Positions 63,132 through 64,000 of a stretch of 64,000 nucleotides of DNA are shown piece after piece; the first letter of the stretch is position 1, and every line of letters begins with the position of its first letter. The notes below the pieces were generated by a model, which was given only the letters and a program-made list of their open reading frames with translations, was not told where the DNA came from and ran no database searches. The position numbers were made by a program, and so were the translations under genes. The DNA comes from G963677325 sp963677325 (GTDB taxonomy: Bacteria > Bacteroidota > Bacteroidia > Bacteroidales > Prolixibacteraceae). The stretch is from the NCBI GenBank assembly GCA_963677325.2, contig CAXXGM010000008.1, positions 434,001 through 498,000 on the forward strand, read 5' to 3'.

Positions 63132-64000
63132 ATGGATAAAGTGAAATTTAACGGCCGATTTATTTTGGGTATCACCCTTGTTTCAGCCATGGGCGGCCTT
63201 CTCTTTGGATACGACTGGGTAGTTATCGGCGGCGCCAAACCTTTTTACGAGCGGTTTTTTGACATTACTTCTTCACCCTACCTGCAGGGATGGGCTATGA
63301 GCAGCGCATTGATCGGCTGCCTGTTTGGGGCTATTTCATCAGGATACCTCACCGACCGTTTTGGACGCAAAAAGCCGCTGATCGGTGCGGCAGCGCTGTT
63401 TACAATTGCTGCCATCGGAACGGGTGCTGTTGATCAGTTTACCCCTTTTATTATCTTCCGGCTTATCGGAGGTCTTGGAATAGGATTGGCTTCGGCTATT
63501 TCACCCATGTACATTGCCGAAATCTCTCCGGCTCAGATGCGTGGGCGGCTTGTTTCTGTGAATCAGCTTACCATCGTAATCGGGATATTAGCTGCTCAAA
63601 TCATCAATTACCTGATCGCTGATAAAGTTGCAGAGGGTGCTACCAATCAGATGATTCTTCAATCCTGGAACGGACAGACAGGATGGAGATGGATGTTCTG
63701 GGCCGGTACAGTGCCTGCGCTGATCTTCTTTATCCTATCCTTTTTTATTCCCGAGAGTCCGCGTTTCTTAGCAAAGACCGGAAATTGGAAAGGCACCTCG
63801 GTCATTCTGGAACGCATTGGCGGAGCACATTATGCGGTGCAGGAAAGTAAAGAGATTGCTGAAACGCTGCATGGTGCCGATACGAAGATTGACTGGAAAT
63901 CCCTCTCTTCAAAGAAGGTGAGGCCCATTCTGATTTTGGGTATTATACTCGCCGTCTTCCAGCAATGGTGCGGGATCAACGTTATTTTTAACTATGCGGA
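63132..64000 (+). CDS. Sugar porter (XylE/AraE-like MFS), 3' end outside window
   Basis: The first 289 residues are visible and the frame is open to the edge. Hallmarks of sugar:H+ symporters: GGLLFGYDWVVIGG at the first helix, GYLTDRFGRKKPLI (RxGRR-like motif in loop 2-3), PMYIAEISPAQMRGRLVSVN (PxYxxExxPxxxRG motif), WRWMFW, PESPRFL at the end of helix 6, and VFQQWCGINVIFNYAE, the QQxxGxN substrate motif of helix 7. Imports a monosaccharide such as xylose, arabinose or glucose. The divergent AraC-type gene is its probable regulator and the isomerase at 54789 a possible downstream enzyme. Confidence 0.95.
   Translation, partial: MDKVKFNGRFILGITLVSAMGGLLFGYDWVVIGGAKPFYERFFDITSSPYLQGWAMSSALIGCLFGAISSGYLTDRFGRKKPLIGAAALFTIAAIGTGAVDQFTPFIIFRLIGGLGIGLASAISPMYIAEISPAQMRGRLVSVNQLTIVIGILAAQIINYLIADKVAEGATNQMILQSWNGQTGWRWMFWAGTVPALIFFILSFFIPESPRFLAKTGNWKGTSVILERIGGAHYAVQESKEIAETLHGADTKIDWKSLSSKKVRPILILGIILAVFQQWCGINVIFNYA

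Noticed and set aside
1..64000. Search for prophage, integrase, restriction or other defence genes
   Set aside because: None of the readable genes belongs to these classes; the window is metabolic with non-coding repeats.

Overview
The window looks like a chromosomal segment of a carbohydrate-degrading member of the Bacteroidota, probably of the Bacteroidales/Marinilabiliales type. The evidence is a SusC/SusD pair driven by an ECF sigma factor and a FecR anti-sigma factor, many lipoproteins with a short LSSC-type lipobox, DUF4998/DUF5000-type surface lipoproteins, GH20 and GH36-like glycosidases, families of BNR/Asp-box sialidase-like proteins, and AT-rich spacers. No rRNA, tRNA, CRISPR array or complete insertion sequence was seen.

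Layout. 0-3 kb: a truncated DUF4954 stub, gene-poor sequence and a frameshifted glycerophosphodiesterase. 3-11.3 kb: two large tandem paralogs with macroglobulin-like (MG2) domains (the first frameshifted), then a repeat-rich spacer with the decayed tail of a third copy. 11.3-15 kb: a secreted neutral-ceramidase-like hydrolase and two amidohydrolases. 15.5-25.4 kb: the core polysaccharide-utilisation unit (sigma factor, FecR, SusC with an STN domain, SusD, two surface lipoproteins). 25.5-36.2 kb: a belt of broken genes (two sialidase-like genes, SGNH esterase, aldo/keto reductase, SDR, cytosolic ceramidase-like protein) around one intact FG-GAP protein. 36.2-41.3 kb: a compact row made of a cysteine-rich small protein, DegT aminotransferase, PIG-L deacetylase, DHDPS/NAL-like aldolase and an MFS transporter. 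41.3-54.4 kb: sialidase-like genes, small membrane proteins, a tandem GH36 pair, a truncated sialidase, another sialidase and a NanM-like mutarotase. 54.6-64 kb: an esterase remnant, L-arabinose/L-fucose isomerase-like protein, glucosaminidase, GH20 hexosaminidase, a frameshifted YncE/phosphoesterase fusion, and an AraC regulator divergent from a sugar porter that runs off the window.

How the genes may work together (inference): sigma/FecR/SusC senses a glycan. SusD and the lipoproteins bind it. Secreted GH20, GH36, sialidase-like and ceramidase-like enzymes trim an acylated, amino-sugar-rich and possibly sialylated glycoconjugate. MFS carriers import the products, and the mutarotase, aldolase, deacetylase, aminotransferase and isomerase process them inside the cell. 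The true substrate cannot be read from sequence.

The most unusual property is the density and kind of repeats. Many spacers, and at least three coding regions in frame, contain hairpin-forming elements in which a short word of about 7-12 bases is stuttered and then answered by its approximate complement. Several TIR elements or MITEs lie beside them. Many genes differ from intact by a single base, often in a homopolymer, so sequencing or assembly error must be excluded before calling them dead.
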